From Branchiostoma floridae (Eukaryota; Chordata; Leptocardii; Amphioxiformes; Branchiostomatidae), in contig NC_049980.1 in assembly GCF_000003815.2 (NCBI RefSeq), positions 33,882,830 to 33,946,829 on the forward strand: a DNA stretch of 64,000 nucleotides, read 5' to 3'. The notes beneath the pieces are model-generated. The model was not told the DNA's origin. It ran no database searches and was given only the letters and a program-made list of their open reading frames with translations. How positions within the stretch are numbered: the first letter of the stretch is position 1; each line of letters starts with the position of its first letter. Positions 32,574 to 43,708 of this stretch are shown piece by piece. The translations under genes were made by a program, and so were the position numbers.

Positions 32574-33330
32574 ACATTATTCCGTCAGGTCACCTAATTC
32601 CGCCAGGTCACCTTAATCCGTCACCCTACCTACCGGGGTATCCCTACTGTTACGGGTACCCCTTCCTGGTGCCGCTACCGTCTCTACCGCGGCAGTGAAC
32701 ATAATTCCGCCAGGTCACCTAAATCCGTCACCCTACCTACCGGGGTATCCCTACTGTTACGGGTACCCATTCCTGGTGCCGCTAGGTACCGTCTCTACGG
32801 CAGTGAACATTATTCCGTCAGGTCACCTAATTCCGTCAGGTCACCTAAATCCGTCACCCTACCTACCGGGGTATCCCTACTGTTACGGTTACCCCTTCAT
32901 GGTGCCGCTACCGTCTCTACCGCGGCAGTGAACATTATTCCGTCAGGTCACCTAATTCCGCCAGGTCACCTAAATCCGTCAGTGACCCTACCTGCCCGGG
33001 TACCCCTACTGTTACGGTTACCCTTTCCTGGTGCCCCTACCGTCTCTACGGCAGTGAACTTTATTCCGTCAGGTCACCTAATTCCGTCAGGTCACCTAAT
33101 TCCGTCAGGTCACCTAATTCCGTCAGCCTACCTGCCAGGGTACCCCTACTGTTACGGTTACCCTTTCCTGGTGCCGCTACCGTCTCTACGGCAGTGAACA
33201 TTATTCCGCCAGGTCACCTAAATCCGTCAGTGACCCTACCTACCGGGGTATCCCTACTGTTACGGGTACCTTTTCCTGGTACCGCTACCTTCTCTACGGC
33301 AGTGAACATTATTCCGACAGGTCACCTAAA
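32500..33330 (+). repeat. Minisatellite amplifying the forkhead C-terminal coding end and 3' UTR
   Basis: About seven tandem units, each containing a copy of the segment encoding [19 protein letters not shown] plus stop, followed by variable numbers of TCCGTCAGGTCACCTAA motifs. The first unit is the true C-terminus (stop 32571-32573); the rest lie in the 3' UTR. Unit starts are near 32505, 32625, 32735, 32858, 32985, 33125 and 33232. Several units keep an open frame. Confidence 0.9.
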
Positions 33331-35879
33331 TCCGCCACTCCGAAAAAACAATATGTAAATATATGTAGTTTATAGGTTGCACTTCTTTGTACCATATGTT
33401 TATTTTGTTAGGTAAGAAAGCAGCTGTCCGATGAAAGTCATGAAATGTGATTAAAGCCTTCTTTCTGACATAAAATTTAGATTGTGCGCGTCAGTTATTT
33501 GGGTGGAGGAGATGATTAATTAATATAATATATGTAACGTTAAAACAGGAGCTTATTTACATAATTAATGATAAACACAATTAATACACCAGTTGTAAAG
33601 CCAAAATCATTTAGCGAAGGTATATCGTCGCGGAACTCTCGTTTTGTATGATATTTGTAGGACCAACGCAACTATGAACTTTGATGATACTAGTGTGTGA
33701 CCTGGTGACTTGTGGTTAAATCCTTGTTTTTACCTGCCATTTAAATCCGAGTAAATACGACAGTCGGATGCACGTGTGTGCGAGCGTGAGTGAGTGAGGT
33801 TACATTTATTCTCTCTGAGACTTTGGAGCGAAGCAAAACAAATATACTTCTGATGTCGCTCTGTAAATAGTCATCTCATGTCCCGGAATGGCGCCGCCCT
33901 CTGGACAATACACGGGAGCAATCAAACTGAAGTGAAAGAAACACATGATAGCAGTTATATATACACTCTTGTTTGCTTAAGTTACACAAGGGTGGAAAAT
34001 GGCGCGCTCATAAGGAAGGCACTGTTTTATGTAGTAACAGGCGACCGTTTTAATGTCAACATTTTGTATATTGGCTTGCGAATGTTACGTTTCTAACTCT
34101 TGCTTATAATGTATATTCTTCCTATTTTACTTACCCAACGCCCACCTACCCCACCAAAAAAGTCCTAGAGCCTTCTAGACTGACATTACAAAACTCACTC
34201 ACTTACAAAAACACATAACAAAATGAAAGTTGGCGTATGGTACGTGTACGTTCATTTGGGTCGTTCCAGCTATTGCAAAAGTCTTTGAAACAGGATGAAG
34301 TTGGTGCCGTGTTGTTGCGACTTATGTTTAAAAGCGATGTACTTAATTATAATAATAAATTGCCCTTTGAACACCCATTAACAAGATTGCAAATGTTTAC
34401 TTTGCCTCTGACCAAGATGCACTCACTCACACAAACACACAAGCACAGACACACGGCACACACACACGCAAGCACAGACACACACACACACACTCACACA
34501 CAGAAACACAAACACAGACTCACACTCACACACAGAAACAGACACACAAACACAGACACACACAAACACAGACACACACAAACACAGACACACAAACACA
34601 GACACACACACGGCACAGACACACACACACAGAAAAACAGACACACGCACATGGCAACTTAAATGGTGCAATACCCTCAAACATTAACATTCATTAACAT
34701 TAACATTCCAAGAAATAATGCAGACTGTATTGCAGAATGGTAAAATATTAGCCCTGTCGCCGGAATGAAAAAAAAAAAAAAACTTGCATCATTTCCATAT
34801 GCATTAAAATCTATTTTAAGAAATCTGTGCTCCTGATCCACTGAGGAAGGACGCCTATACTTTAACTCACACGTGTTAGCAAATGTGAGCGAGCCTTGTC
34901 CCACGTACTTTGTACCAACTAAGAACATATACTACAGATAACACTGTATAACTAGGCATCACACGGCCACTTATATTATGGCTGCCACTTGTGATAACAA
35001 TGGCACAGCAAACATAAATCCCTTATATTTTGCTGCAATATGTTTTTTTTTTTTTCATTTTATACATTAAAGTACCCGAAATGATGTTAGCATTACGTTG
35101 TAGCATGTTGTAAAAGTTTGGGACTGACAGAAAAAGCGGGTACCGTAGTCTAGTCACTGTGTGCTATCGGGCCCAGTCTGACAAGCATAGTCCTTTTCTC
35201 TGGCAACCTGTCTTTCTAATCGGCATTCCGAGTTATCGTCGTGAGCGAAATAACTTGTTTAAACCAACCCCGTAAAAAAATCCCGGCGCTCGCTAGAGAT
35301 CTTGGCGGCGGTACAACAGCCCTAGCCCCGTAGGGATAGCGACGACCTCACGGTGGTTTGGTAGCCAGGCTTTGGGCTAGGATATCTATAGCGATGAGTC
35401 AGCCACCAGGTCGTGCGTGAACGGACTGCATTCCTCGTGATTCCAACGTGCACGCTTTTGTTCTGGATTCTTGGTAAAACCACCGCACCTAGGTAAGGTG
35501 AGCTTTTCTCAGGTGAGGTTTCCCGCTTGTCGTCAAATGCAGCCGTCAATCACGCCGCGACCACGCCTCTTTCGAACCATTGGGGTTCTTGACCCCAAGG
35601 TTTGGTGCGCTGCTATTGGTCCGCAGCGTGTGACAACAACTCCTTATACGGGTGTTGGCGCGAATTGTGACGGGTGTGGGATTGATGACCGCATGGCCTG
35701 CCCGTGCATGTCACCGCATTTTCACATGTTCAAGAAGGAAGGCAGGACGTGCTACGCAAAACCTCCGTAGAAAACAGAGCACCGAAGGACACTTTGGCCG
35801 ATTGTAGACGCCCAAAACATCCACTTGCGCTCCAACAACAGCCCGTGCTGCAGAATCTGCTGTTTCTACGCACATCGTC
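33330..35879. other. Intergenic region between forkhead and CDKN1-like genes
   Basis: Probable forkhead 3' UTR end (ATTAAA near 33451), a CA-rich microsatellite at 34425-34650, and no supported gene. Short frames in 35.4-35.9 kb have no recognisable similarity; 35.5-35.88 kb is likely the CDKN1-like promoter and 5' UTR. Confidence 0.55.
34425..34650. repeat. (CACA)n/(CAGACA)n microsatellite
   Basis: An imperfect ACACAC/ACAGACAC array; the THTHTQ-type and CVCVCV-type open frames on both strands are artefacts. Confidence 0.95.
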
Positions 35880-36472
35880 ATGGGGGAAGTCGCGGTGAAG
35901 CGTCGACCGTCCACGTTAGGGACCGCACGCGGCCTGGCAGTCTTCGGCGAGGGGCGTTCCCCCGCCCGCCGACAGCTCTTCGGGCCCGTCGATCACGATC
36001 AGCTCCGGTCCGACTGGCACAGAGAGATCGCCCGGGTGGTGGAAGAGAAGGGGCGGGAGTGGAACTTCGACTTCGGGAGAGGGACCCCCCTGGAAGGTGC
36101 CTACACCTGGGAAAAGGTGAGCGAGTTGGAGGAGAGGTGTGCACGGGCACAGGTGAGCGCGTGTCAGGTGAACTGAGACCACCTGTATGACTCACTCACT
36201 TCCTGTAGTCTAAATGGACTTCTCAGTACACATGCGGAAGACAAGGTGTAACTGTAACGGTCAAGACCAGAACGTGCTTGAGACTTGCGTCATCGTCTGA
36301 ACCGGTCACAGAGATGCAGATATTCACACCTGAGTCGAAGTCCGAGGGAAAGTTGGCGGAGGTGTTCCGGCGTTTGCGCCAAGAAACTGGGTCGAGATTC
36401 TTGACATTCGGAGGAGACAGCATGACTTCTTCTCGGCTGCTGACCCTTCCAAGACCTGCATGGAGAATCTAA
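35880..36472 (+). CDS. CDKN1 (p21/p27/Kip) family cyclin-dependent kinase inhibitor
   Basis: Inhibitor of cyclin-CDK complexes, nuclear, cell-cycle exit. The first exon from ATG 35880 encodes the kinase-inhibitory domain: the cyclin-docking RxLFG motif at residues 31-35 (ARRQLFGPVDHDQL), a linker helix 42-60, and the CDK-binding WNFDF at 61-65 followed by PLEGAYTWEKV. Donors are available at 36116/36117 (AAG|GTGAGC) and 36152/36153 (CAG|GTGAGC), both phase 0; unspliced, the frame stops at 36176. A plausible second exon starts after TTCCTGTAG at about 36209 and stays open to a TAA at 36470-36472, but the overlapping +1 frame encodes RRRQHDFFSAADPSK ending at a TGA at about 36494, more like a Kip/Cip C-terminus. 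The LPEFYYRPP-type CDK-pocket segment is not seen. The N-terminal call is firm, the C-terminus is not. Confidence 0.8.
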
Positions 36473-37179
36473 AAAGAGACTTGGACTACCACTGAACAGC
36501 GAATGGACTGCAGTACTGCCGGTATGGAGATTGCTTGAGAAACATCATTATCGTAGAAAATGGCCTGGGGCCACCGAAAAACTGTGTCAGCATACGTGTC
36601 ACTGTCTGACAAACAGTTCATCAGTTTTTTTGTAGATCTAATATGTAGATAAGAATTTCACTCGGGGAGATATCTTATGTAAAAGGGAAATTACATATCT
36701 TGTGTAAAAAGGCAACATATCTTACGTAAAAGTGGTTCATTTGAGAATAACGTTTTACTTTCTCAGGTATTTTCACGAAGCAGCTACCTGGAAATTTCTG
36801 TCCGTTTGTAACTTATTTTAGACCGATGAAATCGTGTGCCACTGCCTATGTCATTATATTTGTGACAGATATGTATAGATTGAGCTAAAATATTTATAAC
36901 GATTACGGTTAAGGTACAAAATGTATAAGATTACGTAAGATTACGTGACCGACTGAGGGTGTACGTCATTGTTTTTATGTGCCACTGAGAGAGGTCTAGG
37001 GGCGGGGCACGGTCTTTTGTTCTGCGGGAGAAAAACATCGTTGTTTACCGCGCTGGGGCCAAGGTTTGCCGTGCGCGTGTGCTACTTTCTCACCTCGGTC
37101 ACGTCGCACGGTGACCTCTGACCCTCGGTGCGTCACGTTTCTTTGTGTGTGCGTGACGCGGAACTCGTAAACAGCGCTG

Positions 37180-37278
37180 ATCTCCAAGCAGATGTAAAGA
37201 GGCGAAATCGTAACGTTTTCCCACGGATTTCAGCGTTGAGAAACTTTACGATTAGTCTTTGTACATCTGCTTGGAGAT
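37180..37278. mobile_element. CTCCAAGCAG foldback element
   Basis: ATCTCCAAGCAGATGTAAAGA at the left, ACATCTGCTTGGAGAT at the right, about 100 bp. No clear target duplication. Confidence 0.7.
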
Positions 37279-37779
37279 TGATTAACAGTTGAACATGTAC
37301 AGTACAACCGCCCATTCAATGTTCTTGTATATAGACTAAGTGTACATATTGTTAACTTATGCGAGTGTTTCAAAGTATTAAGTTTCTTTTTATATCAACA
37401 CCTGTTTGAAATATCAGGGATAATAAAATGTATGAAAATGATATGTTGTAAATAAGAGGCTGAGTTGGAACAGAGAGATTTATGGAATAATAAAATGATA
37501 AGAAAATATAAAGGTGAGCGTTTGTCATATTTTGAATACTTGATAAGCCTACATTTTTCGTTGTCTTTCAGTGAATTATAGAGAAAATCGTGCGGATAAA
37601 AATACAGTGTATTAGATATCAAGTAAACTCAAGACTCTTAATATATGTATAATGTAGAGCACGTGTATTTTCTATAGCCCCCATTTCCACATTGGTATCA
37701 ATTCACATCGTGCAGACCATACAGGGGTCATAAAAACAGTTCTTTTGGTGAATTTTCAAGCCCCTGTTGATATTCTTCA

Positions 37780-37878
37780 ATATCCAAGCAGGCTTTACAA
37801 GGAGGGGAGGGGGGGGGGTAGCTAAAAGGAATCACAGCCAGTACTATCCTTCCTCCACCGTAACCTCTGCTTGGAGAA
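37780..37878. mobile_element. Diverged CTCCAAGCAG foldback element
   Basis: ATATCCAAGCAGGC at the left and CTCTGCTTGGAGAAT at the right with poorly matching inner arms. Confidence 0.5.
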
Positions 37879-38371
37879 TGGATTTTCCCGCCCAATAGTA
37901 CACTGTAGTCAACATCTGAAATGGGGACGCTAACAGAAAAACATCCCAACAATACAAACCACAGAATAATGGTGCCTTGTCCGAAAGGATTTCCCAGTAA
38001 GGAGAGAAAGCCAGTCCCCTGCTGAGTTGTTCTCTTGTGCGTTTTCTTCTCGGACCCGTTTTGTACCGGCCACATTCTGATACATCAGTGGGCGCAGGGC
38101 GAGGAAAAAATGAGTTATTGTGCGAGACCCACGCTTGAGGCCACGGAATAAGGACTACATGCATTTGTATGGGGCCCTAAAGTGTTTTTAAATACAGCTT
38201 GTGCAACGGAAGCGTACCTTCGGGGAGCGACAAAAAGTAGAGCAAGGCAGGACTCCACTCTAACTTGTGCCACCAATGATACCAAAATACACACTTTTAC
38301 ATTCAATTACAGTAAATTTATCACTCAATGAAGGCAGAAATGACGAACTGGAAATGTGATCATGATTTTAG

Positions 38372-38585
38372 ATACTGTAAATGCATTTAAGTTCGCGGGG
38401 ATTTAATTTCACGGTAGCGGGAAAAAGGACTTTTCGCGGTGGTTTAAGTTCGCGGTAGCACCATCCACTGTAGTCTCCTACTGCCATGGAAAAATGTTCG
38501 CAGTGGATTTTAAGTTAGCGGTGAAGCGGCCACCGCGAAAAACGCGAATATTGATCCACCGCGAAAGTTTCTGCATTTACAGTAT
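38372..38585. mobile_element. Foldback MITE with ATACTGTAAATGCA ends (copy 2)
   Basis: Termini ATACTGTAAATGCA and TGCATTTACAGTAT, with repeated AAGTTCGCGGT / ACCGCGAA internal arms. About 210 bp, non-coding; same family as 3659-3868. Confidence 0.8.
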
Positions 38586-38589
38586 TTGG

Positions 38590-39780
38590 TGTTCACCAAC
38601 ATCAGAAGGGCCACCTTGCCTTAACACTTTAAGGGCCACATGTACAACAACAAGGAATGGACTTTGCCAACAAACTTTGATACATCGTAAGTGCTGTGGG
38701 CACGTGGTACTGTCGACACGTGGTATTTCAGGTACTAGATCTATTAGCAGGTTACGAAAACGAACTAGATAAAGCCACTCTAGAAAAAAAGGGTGTCACT
38801 GTAACCAACCACCAGAGAAGGTCCAATCTGCGGTTAACCAAGGAGGTTAACCACCCAAACATAAAGTTGATACAGTGTTAGCGCTGTGGGCACGTGTTAT
38901 TGTAGACACGCGGTATTTCAGGTAGGTTAGCTATAGGAAAACACAAACACACCAGATAAAGGGACTCGAGAACAAAAGTGTGTCGGCAACAACCAGTGAA
39001 GGTCCGATCTGCGGTTGAACCACAGAAACCTAAATAAACGACCGCTTAGGCTAAGGTCACATTTCAAAACCGGGGCCCGGCCGGGATGTTTTAAGAAACG
39101 AAAAATTACAATGTATACCTAAAAATATACACAAATCATGACCATGAATCTTATTTTGACATTTTGTGTCTTTTGATGCATTTTATATAATTCTTTTTGC
39201 TCCCGAAAGCTGCCCGGCCGGACCCCGGTTTGGAAATGTGACCTAAGCCTTAAGAGATATGTATGGCGCCAAACGTCATGATAAAAAGAACCTATTTCTA
39301 AGTACTACATGACATGTACTAAAATCGTGACCATGTTCAGGACTTGAGATAGAAAAGCCTAACCGGTCTGCTGCAGTACCACGGAAAGCCACCAGAAGGT
39401 CCAAAATGAACGGACATTGTGGCGAAACAACATATAACCCAGTGAATTTATCAGTCAATGAAGGCAGGAATGAAGAACTGAATGATTTTGAATGTTAGGT
39501 GTACACTAACATCAGAAGGGCCACAACAACAACTTACGGAATAGAGTTTGTCAACAAACTGTGATGCAGCGTTAGTGTTGCGGGCACGTGTTACTGAAGA
39601 CACGCGGCATCTCAGGTAGGGTAAGAAAACACCATCGCGCCAGATAAAGGCGGTCCTTGACCAGATAACGCGACTCGAGAACAAAAGCGTGTCCACAACC
39701 GCCAGTGCGGTTAACCACCCAAAGCTAAACGACCGCTTAAGAGATACGCATGGCGCCAAACGTCATGATAACTGGTGATA
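38590..39780. repeat. Three-copy local duplication
   Basis: Blocks ACATCAGAAGGGCCAC, GCTGTGGGCACGTG, ACACGCGGTATTTCAGGTA and GATAAAG..ACTCGAGAACAAAAG occur in order at about 38598-38830, 38881-39290 and 39500-39765. The second copy carries the Harbinger-like MITE, the third does not, giving an internal empty-site comparison. Confidence 0.85.
39049..39249. mobile_element. PIF/Harbinger-like MITE (copy 2) with paralogous empty site
   Basis: 201 bp, ends GGCTAAGGTCACATTTC and GAAATGTGACCTAAGCC, flanked by TTA at 39046-39048 and 39250-39252. The paralogous locus at 39731-39745 reads GACCGCTTAAGAGAT with a single TTA, i.e. the uninterrupted target site. Confidence 0.9.
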
Positions 39781-41248
39781 AACGGAACCTATAACTACTT
39801 ACTACATGTACTCAGTGGGTAAAACGTTCAAACACCGCTACAGACGCTATCAGAAACATCTTAACCTCCTTGAACTTCTTAGCGAAGAAAAGCAGTGTCA
39901 GTTTTACTGATAATCTTTATTGCATATTCATGCCCGAGGGCTAAATGCACAAAAGGACCGCAAGTGGTATTATGGATGCAGAGGAAAAGACAGAGGATTT
40001 TAAACTAGGCTAAATGGAAGGTACTGTGTGTTACAATCGCTAATGGCTGCATCTAACATGATCTTCTCTCTTTTTGAAACACATGGAGACATATTTGCAA
40101 ATTGCGTTAATAGCATGATCGTCCGTGCATGACATCAAGTACTTAAAGTCTTGTTTTGACATTTTTTTTCATAATTATTGTCTATTTGTATAGTATTGAA
40201 TAGGGATTGGCGTTCGTATTCATATACTAAAAGTTATAATGTACAGGGACGTTAGTAATTATTCTATACTTCCAAAGCTATAACTTCTAAGTGAAACGTG
40301 CAATGAAACACGTATCAACGGTTGTTCAAAACCAGCGGACAATAGTAGTAACGGTTGCCATGAGTTGAATGAACCGATCATGACCTGTAGTAACCTCACT
40401 CAGTGGGAGGGGGCATTTTACTGTTACGACGTTTATCAACAGCTAAATTCAACGTCAGGATTCGAAAATTAGAACAGAAAGAGACAATTTTTTACACAAA
40501 GTAAAAGATTTTTAATGTAACAAGCACAATATCGCAATATTCGTGTAAATAGGAACATCATGATTTGAAAAGAACTATTAAACGTTACGTGTACGTTTCC
40601 ACCAGCCTATAAACCACTCGACCAATCAACGTCACCCCAGGTCGTTGACCTACAATTTCCCAAAGCGCGCCAGTATCAATGACATGACCTGTAGTACCCA
40701 GGTAACCCGATAGCACTTGTTGTTCTGGGCCAGACTACAAAAACATCCGTCGCGCCTTATCTTGTGGTCTCTCGCGCGGGATAATTTGCGACACAAAACG
40801 GTCCGATATAATCAATAAATCATCAATCAGCTCGACCTGATACACCGAACGACAGCGAAGAAAGAGATATAACGTCCTTGACATAACATAGCACAAATGG
40901 TGGCAAGGTGATCTTATGGTTAGGGTTGTTGAATCCTCGTGAGAAGTTCTGTAAGTTATAATAGTACAACAATTTCCGAGTGTTGTGCCCTTGGGAAAGG
41001 CACTCTGCACATATTTGCTCTCTTGACTCAGGTTAAAATTAGCCTAGCTACCTTCGGTTAAGGTCGTCCTGTTGGACGGAACGCCAGGTCCCGTGTTCGA
41101 GGACAGTCACACCTCGAGCAGGCTATTTAATAGTTTTAAGATTCCCGCCACAAGTATGAAAGAGTGTAGGGGCCCATCCCGGTATGAGTGATAGTTACTA
41201 GTTACCTGTTACTAGTATGGCAACCCTTGTTACTGGTATGTCAAGCCT

Positions 41249-41463
41249 TACTCTACAAGCAAAGGTTCGACTCCGGCTGTTTTTTTAAGTATTTTTATGC
41301 GTTTTATCGGACTTTCAATTTTGTGCAGTTTTCTTTTACATCTTCTAATATTTGGCAGGAAGGCATAAGAAAAACAGCACAAAAAGAAAGCCCGATAAAA
41401 ACGCCTATTATATATAAAAGACACGTCAAAAACAGCCGGAACCGAACCTCTGCTTGGAGAATA
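41249..41463. mobile_element. CTCCAAGCAG foldback element, diverged left end
   Basis: Left TACTCTACAAGCAAAGGTTCG, right CTCTGCTTGGAGAAT, with long inner arms (CTCCGGCTG..., CCCGATAAAAACG). Related to 30704-30903 and 47122-47250. Confidence 0.7.
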
Positions 41464-41535
41464 CCCAAACTGTGGTAAATCTCAATAGCTTAACAAACAT
41501 GTCACTTGTGTTGTGGTCCACACGCACACTTACTG

Positions 41536-43341
41536 AGGGCCCCAATGCCCTTTTGCGTAGAGCGTAATCGGCCGTTTTAATTCTACGTAGAGCGTAGACG
41601 GATCGCTTAATTCAACGTAGAGCGTAATCGATGCATTTTGCGTAGAGCGTAATTGACTCTTTTCATTCTACGTAATACGTTGTAGCTCCCCGGAATTTAC
41701 CGTAAAACGTAATGGATGAATTGTGCATATAGCGTAATCAAGCCTGCCCTAACCATCGATTGCCCTAAGTTCCGTCAAAATGCAGGAAATTGCGTTTCAG
41801 AGGGTCGAGATTTCAAAATGTCCGTGGACCTCCTTTGCGACGCCCCGCACAATCTGCGCTCACGGCGACATGGTTAAAATATGTTGGGGCGTCGCCCTCA
41901 AAATTTAAAACTGTATTTTCAATAGAAATGGCATTAAAGATTCGTCGATGAAGGTTAGCCATCCAGGTAATAAGATACGCCAAAACAGTTACTTCAGCAA
42001 AATCATATCCTTTTTTTGGCGGCATTAAGTATTGCCTAGGAAAATATGTTGGGGGGGGAGGGGAGCAAGCTGAAACTTTGTGTATTTTTGATGATGCAAA
42101 TTTCATAAAATCGAGCTAGTCTAACGGCAAAATTTACCCCTGAAAATGCGAGAAACGGCGTTTCAGAGAGTCCCGATTTCAAAATTTTGCCAGACCTCCC
42201 TGTCCCGCGTCTACGGCACAGAACAATATGTTGAGGGAGAGTCGCTCTCAAAAATCTTTTAAACAAATAGAAATTTTCGCTAAAAATGTGTCTTTCTAAC
42301 GGAATTGCAATCAAACTTAGCTTTGTCTGGCAGCAAAATTTGCCTGTCAAAACGCGGGAAAAGGTGTTTTAGAGGGTCAAGATTTCCAATTTTCCCGCGG
42401 GAGCATGCCCCCGGACCCCCCCTAGGATTAATTGTCGCGCCTCCGGCGCGACGGGTTGCGTCAAAGGCGCTACATCTGCTGCAAAATTCTGTCAGGAAAA
42501 GATCGTCCCCCAAAACAATATTTCCTGCCACCTCTGGAGGAGATGCCCCTACAGTGCTTGGTGATAACAAATTCCACTCCACGATAGTTCTGGAGAAGTA
42601 CGATTTTTTGAACACATCAATTCTAGGTTGGTAACTCTGGTACTTGAAGGCATGACTGTTTCTTGTTCTTTTTTGAGCTGGTATTAGATACTCATCAGTC
42701 GGTACGTCCACCAGTTTATTGGTCATTTTGTACATCATGAAAAGTCTGGACATTTTCCTTCTCACGGTCTTCAAGTGACATCCACTGCAGTTCTGTTTTC
42801 ATTTGTAGTCTGCAAAAAAAAGTTGCCCCTCAAATGCAGGAAATAGCGTTTCAGAGGGTCAAGATTTCAAAATTTTCCCGGGGAGTATGCCCCCGGATCC
42901 CTCTAAGATTGTCGTGCCTTCGGCGCTCAAGATGATAAAAATTCGGTCAGCAATATTGCGCCCCGCGTTAGAAATTTGCTGCCGCCGCCTCTGCCGTAGC
43001 CTCCATAGCAGGCTCTCTATGGACTTTTTTGGCACTTTTGCTGGTCATTTCTTTTTGTACTGGGTCGCTGATTGCTGGCCTCTCTCATAGCCGTCCATTC
43101 TAAAATGGGGAGCCTGCTATGGAGGCTACTCTGCCGCCGGTTACCATGAATACTTTTAACTCAACTTTTGTACCATCTTTGACACAAACGCTCAGTCGCT
43201 CGGTAATGAGTTTTGCATAACGTGTGGGAAAGCTTTTGAATTTAGCGTAGAGCGTAGAGAGGCTTCATGAATTCAGCGTAATACGTAGCCGGCCATCAGA
43301 ATTTAGCGTAGAGCGTTGTCGGGACCCCCCATTGGGGCCCT
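41536..43341. mobile_element. hAT-like non-autonomous DNA transposon, 1.8 kb
   Basis: Terminal inverted repeats AGGGCCCCAATG (41536-41547) and CATTGGGGCCCT (43330-43341), flanked by ACTTACTG (41528-41535) and CCTTACTG (43342-43349), a 7/8 match to an 8 bp target duplication. Subterminal arrays of GCGTAGAGCGTAATCG motifs sit inside both ends (41553-41735, 43243-43316). The interior holds a repeated roughly 90 bp module and a retrotransposon-like fragment. No transposase seen. 8 bp duplications with subterminal repeats fit hAT; the superfamily call is inference. Confidence 0.75.
42280..42774 (-). pseudogene. Non-LTR retrotransposon C-terminal fragment
   Basis: The open frame has the tail pattern of LINE reverse transcriptase ORFs: R..R.SRLFMMYKMTNKLV..., HAFKYQSYQPRIDVFKKSYFSRTIVEWNLLS. 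Only this tail is present; the catalytic RT region is absent. It sits inside the hAT-like element, so it was probably captured or inserted. Confidence 0.65.
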
Positions 43342-43435
43342 CCTTACTGCGTGACTGTTGTTAAGTTGTCGGATCGTACTGTCTCAACAACGGTGGTGTC
43401 GACCTGGAGTTACCTCTACGTCTTTGAAAAAAGGG

Positions 43436-43471
43436 TGACGTCACTTGTTGGTTGGAGAGGCGACGTCATTG
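43436..43471 (+). promoter_or_regulatory. Tandem CRE-like sites upstream of the PhyH-family gene
   Basis: A perfect palindromic TGACGTCA at 43436-43443 and CGACGTCA about 26 bp downstream, roughly 240-270 bp upstream of the PhyH-family start codon and just outside the hAT-like element. These are CREB/ATF consensus forms; function untested. Confidence 0.4.
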
Positions 43472-43708
43472 TTAGGCTTTTAGGTCAAGTAGCTGTTCTC
43501 TTCTGCTGCATTTCTTGTCATACTTGCGTGAGGACTCACTGCGGGACGCATCGGGACTGCACCCTTCTTTGCTCAATCGCCACCTGCGACACTACGTAGT
43601 GTTCTACAAACATGGATTTTGAACTTTGGACTTCGGTGATCCTATTCACAACTATTCACACTTCTAAACTGCAGTAGACTGGGTCTTGCGCTCCTTCTAG
43701 TCAAGACC

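Larger units (their letters stand above)
36495..41535. other. Transposon-rich intergenic stretch
   Basis: No gene supported. Contents: probable CDKN1-like 3' UTR, foldback elements (37180-37278, 37780-37878, 41249-41463), MITEs (38372-38585, 39049-39249), and a repeated unit (38590-39020, 39480-39780). Everything else is AT-rich and unremarkable. Confidence 0.6.

Noticed and set aside
32695-33197. Two open frames of 78 and 89 codons downstream of the forkhead stop
   Set aside because: They are copies of the forkhead C-terminal minisatellite, without their own promoter or start context.
34423-34680. CVCVCV and THTQTHK open frames on both strands
   Set aside because: Artefacts of the CA/CAGACA microsatellite.
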